The notes under the pieces are model-generated. The model was not told the origin of the DNA. It saw only the letters and a program-made list of their open reading frames with translations, and ran no database searches. Made by a program: the position numbers and the translations under genes. From positions 47,463,166 to 47,527,165 of the forward strand of contig NC_012873.2 of NCBI RefSeq assembly GCF_000003195.3: a DNA stretch of 64,000 bases, in the 5' to 3' direction. How positions within the stretch are numbered: position 1 is the first letter of the stretch; every line of letters starts with the position of its first letter. This document shows, in pieces, positions 1 to 12,145 of the stretch. Origin of the DNA: Sorghum bicolor (lineage: Eukaryota > Streptophyta > Magnoliopsida > Poales > Poaceae).

Positions 1-1405
1 ATGGCCAAAATGGAGGACGAGCTCATGGACGTGGTCGTGGCCATCGAGTTCATTTTGATGATGAAGAATTTGATAACTTTGGTCACGAAGAGGGGTCTGA
101 TGAGAATCCCTTTGCAAATGATGGGCTACATAGGCGGTGATTATCATCAGTGGCATGCTGATCATGGAGATAGAGAGCATCATCATGGACGTCGTAATAG
201 GGAAGAACCAGACAACATTGCTCGTGTCAAGTTGAGTATCCCAAAATTCACTGGAAGAGAGGATGCAGATGCATATCTTGAGTGGGCTAAGCAGTGTGAT
301 CAAATTTTTAGAGTGCATAATCTCTCTGATCAGAGGTGTGTCAATCTTGCTTCAGTGGAGTTCTCTGGTTATGCTCTGACTTGGTGGAATCAGATACAAG
401 AGAATCAACTTGTGTTGGGCCGTGAACATATCAACACATGGGAAGAGATGAAACAAGTGATGAGAAGGCGATTTGTACCATCAAGCTATCAGCGTGACCT
501 TCGCAATAGGTTACAAATGTTAAAGCAAGGAAAAAGATCGGTTGATGAGTATTATAAGGAGATGGAGCTGCTGTTAGTGCGGACTGGAATTAGAGAGGAT
601 CCAGAGTAAAAAATGGTAAGATTTTTGGGTGGTCTCAATGAGGAAATTGCTGGTTTTGTTGAGATGTTTCCATACCATGCTTTGCAAGACCTTGTTGATC
701 AAGCTATGCGTACTGAAAGAAAAATTCAGCAAGAGACACGTGGAAAATCTTATGCAAGTCATTCTATTACAGCCCCATGGCGCAAGCAGCAGTCCAGCAC
801 TTCTTTTGGTGCGGGACGGTCCCAAGGTGCTGCAGCTAGGCCCTCTTCATCTAATGCTCCTTCAAAGATGGTGGTTTCTACAGCATCATCCCCTGCATAT
901 CAGCAGCGACCTCCTACAAGTGTAGCAGCCCCAACTGTTGTTTCCTCAGCTACTACTTCCTCTGCACGTAGTAGAGAAATTGTGTGCCACAAGTGCCATG
1001 GTCGTGGACATATTGCTACACAATGTCCTAGTAGGAGGACCATGATTGTGAATGAGAATGGTGAATGGGAATCTGAAAGTGATCGAGAGGAAGAAGGTCC
1101 AAGATATGATGAGGATCATGAGAACCATGATAATGAGATCCAACCCGATGAAGGTGATAACAACTGCTTTATTTCTCTTCGTGTGCTTAGTGTTACTGCT
1201 GCAAAGGAAGAGAATGGGCAGCGACACAATCTTTTCCACACTCGAGGCATGATCAAAGAGAAGTTGTGTAGAATTATTGTTGACAATGGCAGCTGCAACA
1301 ATATTAATAGCCAAGAATTGGTTGATAGAATGGAGCTAAAACAAAGGCGTAATCCTAATCCATACAAGATGCAGTGGCTGAATGATTGTGGTGCGCTGCA
1401 TGTGA
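1..1405 (+). pseudogene. gag and N-terminal protease of the CRM-like gypsy element (broken)
   Basis: Gag forms the particle and binds element RNA. The retrotransposon gag domain is readable in frame 1 from about 220 to 606, with WWNQIQ and YYKEMELLL-like blocks. An in-frame TAA at 607-609 interrupts it, and frame 1 resumes directly at 613. A CCHC zinc knuckle lies at 985-1026 (CHKCHGRGHIATQC). The protease active-site region DNGSC is near 1,279-1,293. The arginine/glycine-rich and acidic N-terminal stretch before about 140 reads better in frame 3, so a frameshift lies near 130-145. The gene stops at the young LTR insertion, and the rest of the protease continues at 9,040. A fragment of a retroelement polyprotein, not a host gene. 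Confidence 0.9.
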
Positions 1406-4400
1406 TGTCACACCCCAAAATTTCTAATTTTAGGTTGTGCATAGAAAACACTAAATAATTATAAAATAAATTTAATATTTGTATAAGGTTTGCCAAGATT
1501 AGTTGAGTTAGTGTAAATTTAGTTATAGGAAAATATGAATTTTCAAATTGTTCCAAATTAACTTTATGTGCTTTTGTTGACGTGATGTGATGCTTGATTG
1601 TTGCTTGAATTTGTGTTGTGAGTAGATAAAGATTTAGAGCGCGTTTAGTAAGTCATTTATCTGTATCTGGCATGTATCTACCTTTTTCTACAAATCAAGT
1701 CTCCTCTATCATGATCTTAATCTTTTCATCTAAAGTTTCCATATCGTCCTATTCTACTCCAAATCATTCCTTTGAGTTCATCTTCTATCAACCGGCCTAT
1801 TAAAACTTCTCGATAATTTTTTCGTCATTTTGGGAATTCTTTCTCGCTTTTCTACGAGCATAATCTAATTTTTAGATGCTCCTAGACATCTTTTCATGAG
1901 CCCTAAATACTTTATTTGGGTTCTTCATGTTCTAAAATGTCTCTAAGAAGTTTCTTCAAATTTTTGGAGAAATTATGGATTTTTCTAGAATTATTTTAAT
2001 CTCAAAATTCATTAATTCCGGATATAATAAAATATCTCTTTTTGATGCTCAACGCCTGTGCGAAATAGTTCTTATAAATCCTAAAGAGCCAGACATGAGC
2101 TTAAGAAAAAAATTAGGGTATCGTTCCTTCTCCTTGCGCCGCCGTCTTAAAATCAATCTGCTATTCCCTTCGCTGCCAAACATCCGGCGACTCGACGGCA
2201 ACGAGTACAGGGCAGACTACTGCAGAGTTTCGGAAAGCCGACGTAACCATCTTCAAAAGCAGCGCCGGTAGGTGGACCAAGGATGGCAAGTTCATCATTA
2301 TCTGTTCTTTGTTTTCTAGTAACTCGCAAGCTTGGCCAGGCCTTGTGCATCTCGGCTCTTTCTGATGGTGTACGAGCAGGGCAGCCGCCATCATCATCTT
2401 CGCATGCCCAGGCCGCTGTTGCTTGCCTTTGCTGCACGCAGCTACACATCACGGCTCCGCTAGCCTACCAGCCGAGCCAACGCCATCTCGGTAGAAGGTT
2501 CCTGCCGCCGGAGCCCGAAGCTGCCCCTGGCCCATGCGCTGGTTGGCAAGGCCGAATCAGCCATGACCATCATACATGTTTAAGGTAAGAAGCCAAGGTA
2601 TTTACGAACTTGGCACCAATTTGTAATATTTTCATAGTTTATTCGTTTTACGTCCGATTCGAGTGGTTCTAGTTGCATTAATTTCGTGTCGATGCGCTCT
2701 ACACAGTAGTTCTAAAGTTTATCATATCACTTGATTACAAATTCATTAATTTAAATACTAATTAAATTAATCATTATTTAATAGCTTTCTAATTAAAAGC
2801 AACATAGGTTTATACCTCGGTCCTTCATAAATAAATATTAATTGCTAACGAAATTTGTTTACAGTTATATATTGCTTAGTTCAACCCATTTGATATACAA
2901 AATTCAAATTATTGTATTAGACGCTCTCACATGTTTATTTCTTTTGTAAAGATAACATTTAATAACTTGCTTTATAAAGTAGGTGGTAACATTTATAAAA
3001 TAAACATGATTAGCGTCCACTTAATTTTCAAGTTAATTTAAATATGTTTTATTTAATCTCAACTAATGCTACACACATAGTTTTTCTTAATTAACACCAA
3101 TTAAGCTCACAGTTGTAGGCTTTTATAATATAAGCTCTCGGTAGTCGCTTCTTTTCAATCAAAGCCCAGTTCTCAGTGTTTCCTGTGTTTTTGTGACCTT
3201 AGCATCAAGCCATGCCGTTTAGTGTGCTCTTTTAAAGTTTTTCCTTTGATTGATGTATTGTTCTTAGTTGCTTTTATTTGTTGCTTGTATGTTTGCCTAT
3301 GTGTGGTGCTTGCTACGAGTAGAAAGAGATCTATGAGGGCGTTGGAGGACAGAAGCTACAAAAGAGAAGATCAAAGAATATCTATGAGCATTTGCTTTGA
3401 GTGAAAAGCAAGTATTCAAGGCAAGTATAGCATGGGATCATCCTTGTTTCCTAATAATTTTAATCACACAAATCATATTGCATGTGTCTCCTTGATAAGG
3501 ATTTCCTAGTATTGATCTTATACCTTGTCACCTATGGTTTTGCATGGGGTAGCTTATGCTAGTGCTCCACTAAACCATGATCTTGTAATTTGACTAAAGA
3601 ATTATGCAATAAACATTAAAAGATGACTTTTTAGCAACTTTGGATAAGAGGGCTGGAGCATTGGGCTATCTTATGGTGCTCTAGTTTCTCTCCATAAGGA
3701 CTTATCTGTATCTGACCATCCGGGACTTACAGTACAACTGTGAGGGCTATATGGCTCTGGCTTTAGCTCAGTATGAGGACCTTTTCTAGCTTGTTAGTGG
3801 TTACCCTTGTGGCGCAAGTGGGGGATAGCAGACCGTGGATTCCTGCGGGTGAGTCACACGGACTGACTAACGAAACCTAGCGGCCCTAACTTGTTAGACG
3901 AACCTTTGAAAGGCTTCATAGTGAACCCTGCCGGTCTTCCTTGGGAGTGGGCTAAGGGGCTGATCACCTCGGGCGAAAGGGTAAATCACGACTCACAGTG
4001 AAAGTGTACAACCTCTGCAGAGTGTAAAACTGGTATACTAGCCGTGCTCACGGTTATGAGCGGCCTTGGGGGTTCTTGCTGCGCCGACGATGAGCTTATT
4101 AAGTTGTTATGTTCATTTGATTATCGTTTATGCTATGGATTAATTATGCTTACACTTGATCATGTGATTATTGGATTATTTATGCTACCTTGACATTTGC
4201 TATTAATTATGAACATGCTATCCACTATTAAAAGCTAAATGCAGTCAAACCAGTGTCAGCTATTTGAGCCTCATGAACCCCCGGTTATACTTGTTGAGTA
4301 CGATATGTGCTCACTCTTGCTATTTCCCACCACTCCAGTTTATTAGTAAGAGTTATCAGAGGAGCGAAGGAGTTACGAAGGACGTTCTCAGGATACAAGA

Positions 4401-4619
4401 AGTGCTAGGCATATGTTACCCCCAGTCAACCGTCCCTGTGAAGATTGAGCCTAAAGATTAGTTACCGTTACGCGATACTCTGATGTAAGTGTTAATTATA
4501 AGTATGTTTTCGCTATATAACATTGTTTCTGATACTGTTCCTTTCTGTTGTTGTATGTGTGGACTTCCTGGGCACACATATAGCTAGCCTGGTTTTGTTC
4601 CTTGAAACCGGGTGTGACA
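1406..4619 (+). repeat. 5' LTR of the LARD-like element
   Basis: Starts TGTCACACCCC and ends GGGTGTGACA. It matches 5,826-9,039 with the substitutions I noticed at 1,759, 3,458 and 3,546. The small ORFs inside it recur identically in the other LTR because they are repeat sequence, and I do not read them as genes. A hairpin GAGTAC...GTGCTC lies at 4,296-4,312. Confidence 0.96.
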
Positions 4620-4622
4620 GAG

Positions 4623-4634
4623 TGGTATCAGAGC
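4623..4634 (+). other. Primer-binding site (initiator Met tRNA)
   Basis: TGGTATCAGAGC sits 3 nt after the 5' LTR. This is the complement of the 3' end of plant initiator methionine tRNA, which primes minus-strand DNA synthesis. Confidence 0.93.
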
Positions 4635-5825
4635 AGTGTTGACTGTAGGACGTATGCCTAGGTAGCACTAGTCGATTAGAAAAGTCTAATTTGCTACAAA
4701 ACTATTTTCTTATCCCTTGACTCTTTGACTTTGATTATTTCTCAATCCTTGTCCTGTTGTATCTCCTCCTTGATAGCTTTCTTTGAGCTATTACTTCTTA
4801 CCTCCTTGATTCTTTTCGTCTTTTATTTACTAAAATTTTGTGGTCTTACCTTATTCAAATTCACGATGGCCATTCATCTTTATAATCCACTCTTTAGGAT
4901 GCCTACCAGTTGAACAGAAGGACACGTAGTTTCGATGAGGTGGTGCATGTTTATCTTGCTTGTTGTGTTGCTTGGTGTATTGTTTAAGTTTGCAACCTCT
5001 CGAACAAAGTACTCAAGATTACTCCAAACAAAGGATAATATAGAAGTTTTTTTAGAGTCAAGCAAGGCCTTTGTTAAGTGGGGTAGTGTCGGCTACCATC
5101 ATCTATCTCAAGTTTCAAGACAAGAAGATATAATGATCAATCTTATCCTTCTTGTATATCTCTTTCTTGTATATCAAAATTTATCCTATCATCAATCTTC
5201 ATCTTCTTATGCTCTTTTGTTAGTCTTTGCCCCTTGATCGTTTACCTTATAATATAATGATCTAAAGGTCAAGTTCATCCTTTCAAGTCTACTTTTTTTT
5301 GTCACCGATCTTTGTGTTTCTTGTGATCGATCATTATTTTTCTAGTTAACCCTTGTCAGTCTACAGTTATTTTATCAACTCTCATCATAGAACTTGAAAT
5401 AACATTGAAGAACCAATCTTCATTCTCCTCATCAATCCTTGCTAATTTATAATCTTTTATCATAAATCTCATAAATCTTGAATCAAGGTATTCTGAGCAC
5501 TATAAGATGTATCTTTATCTTTTATATTATCTCTTGTTGTTCTTCACTCTTTGACTTTAAACATGATAATGTGAAAACCCGTGATCAACCTTTATCAATT
5601 TTCTTAACCTTCCTTGATCTTTCTTTTCTACCTATGCTGATCTTCAATCCTTTGATCTCATGCCATAAATCCCGAATGAATCTTGAGAACAAATCTTTGA
5701 CATCTTTATCAACTTTGTTAATCCTTAATCCCTAAACCATATCTCAACCAAAGTCTCAAAACAGTCTTGAAGATATCCTAGTCTCTTCGAATCTCGGGAC
5801 GAGATTCCTGTTAAGTGGGGTAGAT
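4635..5825 (+). other. Non-coding interior of the LARD-like element
   Basis: About 1.2 kb, AT-rich, with many short pyrimidine-rich direct repeats built on TCTT/TCAATC. No gag or pol motif in any frame; the longest open frames are about 60-100 codons with no recognisable domain. The stretch before the right LTR (TCTCGGGACGAGATTCCTG, then AAGTGGGG at 5,813-5,820) resembles the 3' end of Tekay/Del elements and supplies the polypurine tract. Confidence 0.85.
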
Positions 5826-8800
5826 TGTCACACCCCAAAATTTCTAATTTTAGGTTGTGCATAGAAAACACTAAATAATTATAAAATAAATTTAATATTT
5901 GTATAAGGTTTGCCAAGATTAGTTGAGTTAGTGTAAATTTAGTTATAGGAAAATATGAATTTTCAAATTGTTCCAAATTAACTTTATGTGCTTTTGTTGA
6001 CGTGATGTGATGCTTGATTGTTGCTTGAATTTGTGTTGTGAGTAGATAAAGATTTAGAGCGCGTTTAGTAAGTCATTTATCTGTATCTGGCATGTATCTA
6101 CCTTTTTCTACAAATCAAGTCTCCTCTATCATGATCTTAATCTTTTCATCTAAAGTTTCCATATCGTCCTATTCTACTACAAATCATTCCTTTGAGTTCA
6201 TCTTCTATCAACCGGCCTATTAAAACTTCTCGATAATTTTTTCGTCATTTTGGGAATTCTTTCTCGCTTTTCTACGAGCATAATCTAATTTTTAGATGCT
6301 CCTAGACATCTTTTCATGAGCCCTAAATACTTTATTTGGGTTCTTCATGTTCTAAAATGTCTCTAAGAAGTTTCTTCAAATTTTTGGAGAAATTATGGAT
6401 TTTTCTAGAATTATTTTAATCTCAAAATTCATTAATTCCGGATATAATAAAATATCTCTTTTTGATGCTCAACGCCTGTGCGAAATAGTTCTTATAAATC
6501 CTAAAGAGCCAGACATGAGCTTAAGAAAAAAATTAGGGTATCGTTCCTTCTCCTTGCGCCGCCGTCTTAAAATCAATCTGCTATTCCCTTCGCTGCCAAA
6601 CATCCGGCGACTCGACGGCAACGAGTACAGGGCAGACTACTGCAGAGTTTCGGAAAGCCGACGTAACCATCTTCAAAAGCAGCGCCGGTAGGTGGACCAA
6701 GGATGGCAAGTTCATCATTATCTGTTCTTTGTTTTCTAGTAACTCGCAAGCTTGGCCAGGCCTTGTGCATCTCGGCTCTTTCTGATGGTGTACGAGCAGG
6801 GCAGCCGCCATCATCATCTTCGCATGCCCAGGCCGCTGTTGCTTGCCTTTGCTGCACGCAGCTACACATCACGGCTCCGCTAGCCTACCAGCCGAGCCAA
6901 CGCCATCTCGGTAGAAGGTTCCTGCCGCCGGAGCCCGAAGCTGCCCCTGGCCCATGCGCTGGTTGGCAAGGCCGAATCAGCCATGACCATCATACATGTT
7001 TAAGGTAAGAAGCCAAGGTATTTACGAACTTGGCACCAATTTGTAATATTTTCATAGTTTATTCGTTTTACGTCCGATTCGAGTGGTTCTAGTTGCATTA
7101 ATTTCGTGTCGATGCGCTCTACACAGTAGTTCTAAAGTTTATCATATCACTTGATTACAAATTCATTAATTTAAATACTAATTAAATTAATCATTATTTA
7201 ATAGCTTTCTAATTAAAAGCAACATAGGTTTATACCTCGGTCCTTCATAAATAAATATTAATTGCTAACGAAATTTGTTTACAGTTATATATTGCTTAGT
7301 TCAACCCATTTGATATACAAAATTCAAATTATTGTATTAGACGCTCTCACATGTTTATTTCTTTTGTAAAGATAACATTTAATAACTTGCTTTATAAAGT
7401 AGGTGGTAACATTTATAAAATAAACATGATTAGCGTCCACTTAATTTTCAAGTTAATTTAAATATGTTTTATTTAATCTCAACTAATGCTACACACATAG
7501 TTTTTCTTAATTAACACCAATTAAGCTCACAGTTGTAGGCTTTTATAATATAAGCTCTCGGTAGTCGCTTCTTTTCAATCAAAGCCCAGTTCTCAGTGTT
7601 TCCTGTGTTTTTGTGACCTTAGCATCAAGCCATGCCGTTTAGTGTGCTCTTTTAAAGTTTTTCCTTTGATTGATGTATTGTTCTTAGTTGCTTTTATTTG
7701 TTGCTTGTATGTTTGCCTATGTGTGGTGCTTGCTACGAGTAGAAAGAGATCTATGAGGGCGTTGGAGGACAGAAGCTACAAAAGAGAAGATCAAAGAATA
7801 TCTATGAGCATTTGCTTTGAGTGAAAAGCAAGTATTCAAGGCAAGTATAGCATGGGATCATCCTTGTTTCCTAATAACTTTAATCACACAAATCATATTG
7901 CATGTGTCTCCTTGATAAGGATTTCCTAGTATTGATCTTATACCTTGTCACCTATGGTTTTGCATTGGGTAGCTTATGCTAGTGCTCCACTAAACCATGA
8001 TCTTGTAATTTGACTAAAGAATTATGCAATAAACATTAAAAGATGACTTTTTAGCAACTTTGGATAAGAGGGCTGGAGCATTGGGCTATCTTATGGTGCT
8101 CTAGTTTCTCTCCATAAGGACTTATCTGTATCTGACCATCCGGGACTTACAGTACAACTGTGAGGGCTATATGGCTCTGGCTTTAGCTCAGTATGAGGAC
8201 CTTTTCTAGCTTGTTAGTGGTTACCCTTGTGGCGCAAGTGGGGGATAGCAGACCGTGGATTCCTGCGGGTGAGTCACACGGACTGACTAACGAAACCTAG
8301 CGGCCCTAACTTGTTAGACGAACCTTTGAAAGGCTTCATAGTGAACCCTGCCGGTCTTCCTTGGGAGTGGGCTAAGGGGCTGATCACCTCGGGCGAAAGG
8401 GTAAATCACGACTCACAGTGAAAGTGTACAACCTCTGCAGAGTGTAAAACTGGTATACTAGCCGTGCTCACGGTTATGAGCGGCCTTGGGGGTTCTTGCT
8501 GCGCCGACGATGAGCTTATTAAGTTGTTATGTTCATTTGATTATCGTTTATGCTATGGATTAATTATGCTTACACTTGATCATGTGATTATTGGATTATT
8601 TATGCTACCTTGACATTTGCTATTAATTATGAACATGCTATCCACTATTAAAAGCTAAATGCAGTCAAACCAGTGTCAGCTATTTGAGCCTCATGAACCC
8701 CCGGTTATACTTGTTGAGTACGATATGTGCTCACTCTTGCTATTTCCCACCACTCCAGTTTATTAGTAAGAGTTATCAGAGGAGCGAAGGAGTTACGAAG

Positions 8801-9039
8801 GACGTTCTCAGGATACAAGAAGTGCTAGGCATATGTTACCCCCAGTCAACCGTCCCTGTGAAGATTGAGCCTAAAGATTAGTTACCGTTACGCGATACTC
8901 TGATGTAAGTGTTAATTATAAGTATGTTTTCGCTATATAACATTGTTTCTGATACTGTTCCTTTCTGTTGTTGTATGTGTGGACTTCCTGGGCACACATA
9001 TAGCTAGCCTGGTTTTGTTCCTTGAAACCGGGTGTGACA
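5826..9039 (+). repeat. 3' LTR of the LARD-like element
   Basis: Same length as the 5' LTR and near identical to it. It is followed directly by the TGTGA duplication and the resumed protease reading frame of the host gypsy element. Confidence 0.96.
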
Positions 9040-12000
9040 TGTGAGCCATGTTGTGACAGTTCCTTTCTCTATTGGGAGGTATAATGATCATGTGGAGTGT
9101 GATGTGGTGCCTATGCAAGCATGCCAGCTGCTGCTAGGTAGACCATGGTTATATGATTGTGATGTTCAGATCTTTGGAAGAACCAACAAGCTAGTTTTCA
9201 TGTACAAAGGAGAGTGAATTTCTTTGCTCCCTTTGACACCGGAGGAGATTTTGAATGATGATCTAAAAAGAAAACAGCGAGAGAGCGAGAACCACTTGCG
9301 AGTGACCCACAAAAATAGTGAGGGAGTGTTTCCAAAGCCAATTAAAACCCCACAACCACAAATGACCAAGACAAAGGGAAAAGAGGGATTAGTTATGATG
9401 GCTAGGAAAGGGGATTTAAAAGAATTGAGTGAACCCAATGCCACATTCGTTGTACTCCTGTACAAGGAAAATTTTCTTTCCCCTAACGACTTATCCTCTA
9501 CTTTGCCAAGTGTTATTTTTAATGTGTTACAGGAATATGACGATGTCTTTCCAGAGGAAGTACCACCAGGGCTGCCACCCAAGAGAGGAATTGAACATCA
9601 AATTGACCTTGTTCCCGGTGCTTCACTTCCAAACCGAGCTGCATACCGCACTAATCCGGAGGAAACAAAAGAAATTCAGCAACAAGTGGAAGAATTGATG
9701 AGAAAAGGGTATGTGCAGGAAAGTCTTTCACCTTGTGCAGTCCCTGTTCTTTTAGTTCCAAAAAAATATGGTTCATGGAGAATGTGTGTTGACTGTAGAG
9801 CTATTAATAACATCACAGTAAGATATAGGCATCCCATTCCTAGACTTGATGATATGCTTGATGAACTTAGTGGTGCAACATTTTTCACTAAAATTGACTT
9901 GAGAAGTGGCTATCACCAAATAAGAATGAGAGAAGGAGATGAGTGGAAGACAGCTTTTAAAACCAAGTTTGGGTTGTATGAATGGTTGGTAATGCCCTTT
10001 GGATTGACTAATGCACCAAGTACCTTTATGAGATTGATGAATCATGTGCTTAGATCTTTCATTGGCAAGTTTGTTGTGGTTTACTTTGATGATATATTAA
10101 TTTACAGCAAGTCTCTTGATGAACATGTTGAGCATATCCAAAGTGTGCTTGCTGTCCTACGTGAGCAAAAATTGTATGCTAACCTTGACAAGTGCACATT
10201 TTGCACCGACAAGCAGGTAGTCTTTCTTGGTTTTGTTGTTTCAGGACATGGTGTGAGGTGGAGGAGGATAAGATCAAAGCTGTTCGTGAGTGGATGCCTC
10301 CACAGAATGCAAGTCAAGTGCGTAGCTTCCTTGGACTTGCTGGTTTCTACCGGCGATTTGTGAAAGATTTCAGCACCATTGCTGCTCCAATCAATGAGTT
10401 GACAAAGAAAGGAGTGCCTTTTAATTGGGGAGAAGCACAAGAGAAGGCATTTGAAGAACTGAAGATGAAGTTGACAACAGCCCCACTTCTTGCACTTCCA
10501 GATTTCGGTAAGACATTTGAAATTGAATGTGATGCAAGTGGTATAGGAATTGGTGGCGTCCTCATGCAAGAAAGGAGGCCGATTGCATACTTCAGTGAAA
10601 AGCTAAGTGGTCCAACTTTGAATTACTCAGTTTATGATAAAGAATTATATGCTCTTGTTAGAAGCTTGGAAACTTGGCAATACTACCTTTTGCCTAAAGA
10701 ATTTGTGATACATTCAGACCACGAATCTTTGAAACATCTTAAAGGCCAACTAAAACTGAACCGAAGACATGCAAAATGGAGTGAGTTCATTGAGTCCTTT
10801 CCTTATGTTGTCAAGTACAAGAAAGGGAAAGATAACATTGTAGCTGATGCTTTGTCTCGACGTCATACTTTGCTTTCACGACTTGATACTAAAATTCTTG
10901 GATTAGAAAGTATAAAAGAACTATATGTTAAGGATTCATATTTTGTTGAACCATATTCCAAGTGTTGTGGCAGCAAGGGATGGGAAAAATTCCATTTGCA
11001 TGAGGGTTTCTTATTTCGAGCTAATAAACTTTGCATTCCAGATTGCTCTGTTCGCATTTTGCTAGTGCAGGAAGCTCGTGCAGGAGGACTTATGGGCCAT
11101 TTTGGTGCAAAGAAAACAGAACAAGTGCTGACTGACCATTTCTTTTGACCTAAGATGAGAAGAGATGTGGAGAGGCATGTTCTTCGCTGTGAAACCTGCC
11201 ATAAAGCAAAGTCCCGTTTGAATCCTCCTGGTTTATACACTCCTCTACCTATCCCTAGTGTCCCTTGGGAGGACATTTCTATGGACTTTGTCCTTGGTTT
11301 ACCACGAACCAAGAGGGGAAAGGATTCCATATTTGTTGTGGTTGATAGATTTAGCAAAGTGGCACACTTTATTCCCTGTCATAAGAGCGATGATGCTTCA
11401 CACATTGCTGAATTGTTTTTCAGAGAAATTGTGCGTCTACATGGAGTGCCACGTACCATCGTGTCTGATCGTGACACCAAGTTTTTGAGTTACTTTTGGA
11501 AAACCTTGTGGGGAAAACTGGGGACAAGGCTGCTGTTCTCCAAAACGTGTCATCCTCAAACGGATGGACAAACTGAAGTTGTGAACCGCACATTATCAAC
11601 ATTGCTGCGAGCTGTCCTAAAGAAGAATCTGAAATTGTGGGAAGAAAGCTTACCTCATGTGGAGTTTGCATACAATAGGGCAGTACATTCGACCACAAAA
11701 TTTTGTCCATTTGAGATTGTCTACGGGTTCAAACCTACTGCTCCCATCAATCTTTTGCCTTTGCCTATGCAGGAACGTGTGAACTTAGATGCAAGCAAGC
11801 GAGCAGAATTTGTCAAGAAGCTTCATGATCAAGCTAAAACAAACATTGAGAAGATGACCAAGTTATATGAGAAGCACGCCAACAAGGGTCGTAAGAAGAT
11901 GTTATTTAAACCGGGAGACTTTGTTTGGGTGCACCTGCGCAAGGATCGCTTTCCTAAACAACGCAAGAGCAAGCTGCAACCCCGAGCCGATGGTCCATTC

Positions 12001-12145
12001 AAAGTGCTTCGCAAGATCAATGATAATGCTTATGAAATTGATCTTCCAAGTACTTATGGTGTGAGTACAAGTTTCAATGTCTTCGACCTTTCTCCATTCT
12101 TTGGATTGGAAGAGTTGAGGACGACTCTTTTTGAAGGGGGGAGGA
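9040..12145 (+). pseudogene. C-terminal protease, RT, RNase H and integrase of the CRM-like element (broken)
   Basis: Copies element RNA into DNA and integrates it. The protease tail (LLGRPW) is at about 9,130-9,150. Frame 2 carries RT, with the catalytic YFDD at 10,082-10,093. Frame 1 carries RNase H (about 10,420-10,870, ECDASG and ADALS motifs) and integrase: an HHCC finger about 11,090-11,210, a DDE core with MDF, SDRD and TEV, and a GPY/F module about 11,910-12,080. Breaks: TGA at 9,215-9,217; a frame 2 to frame 1 shift near 10,254 consistent with loss of one G; TGA at 11,146-11,148 where the family has Trp; and a further 1-nt loss in the G run near 12,135-12,141. Non-functional. Confidence 0.94.

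Larger units (their letters stand above)
1406..9039 (+). mobile_element. Young LARD-like (large, non-coding) Tekay/Del-type LTR element
   Basis: Two 3,214-bp LTRs (1,406-4,619 and 5,826-9,039) flank a 1,206-bp interior with no retroelement protein. LTR ends are perfect 10-bp inverted repeats (TGTCACACCC / GGGTGTGACA). The 5-bp duplication TGTGA at 1,401-1,405 and 9,040-9,044 proves a single insertion. The primer-binding site matches initiator Met tRNA and a purine-rich tract precedes the right LTR. By eye I found three substitutions between the LTRs, so insertion is recent. It must have been moved by a related autonomous gypsy element; the Tekay/Del affinity rests on terminal and interior motifs. 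Confidence 0.95.

Noticed and set aside
1975..2588. ORFs of about 80-100 codons on both strands, repeated exactly at 6,395-7,008
   Set aside because: They lie inside the paired LTRs and are duplicated only because the LTRs are. No domain, no start context, overlapping frames on both strands.
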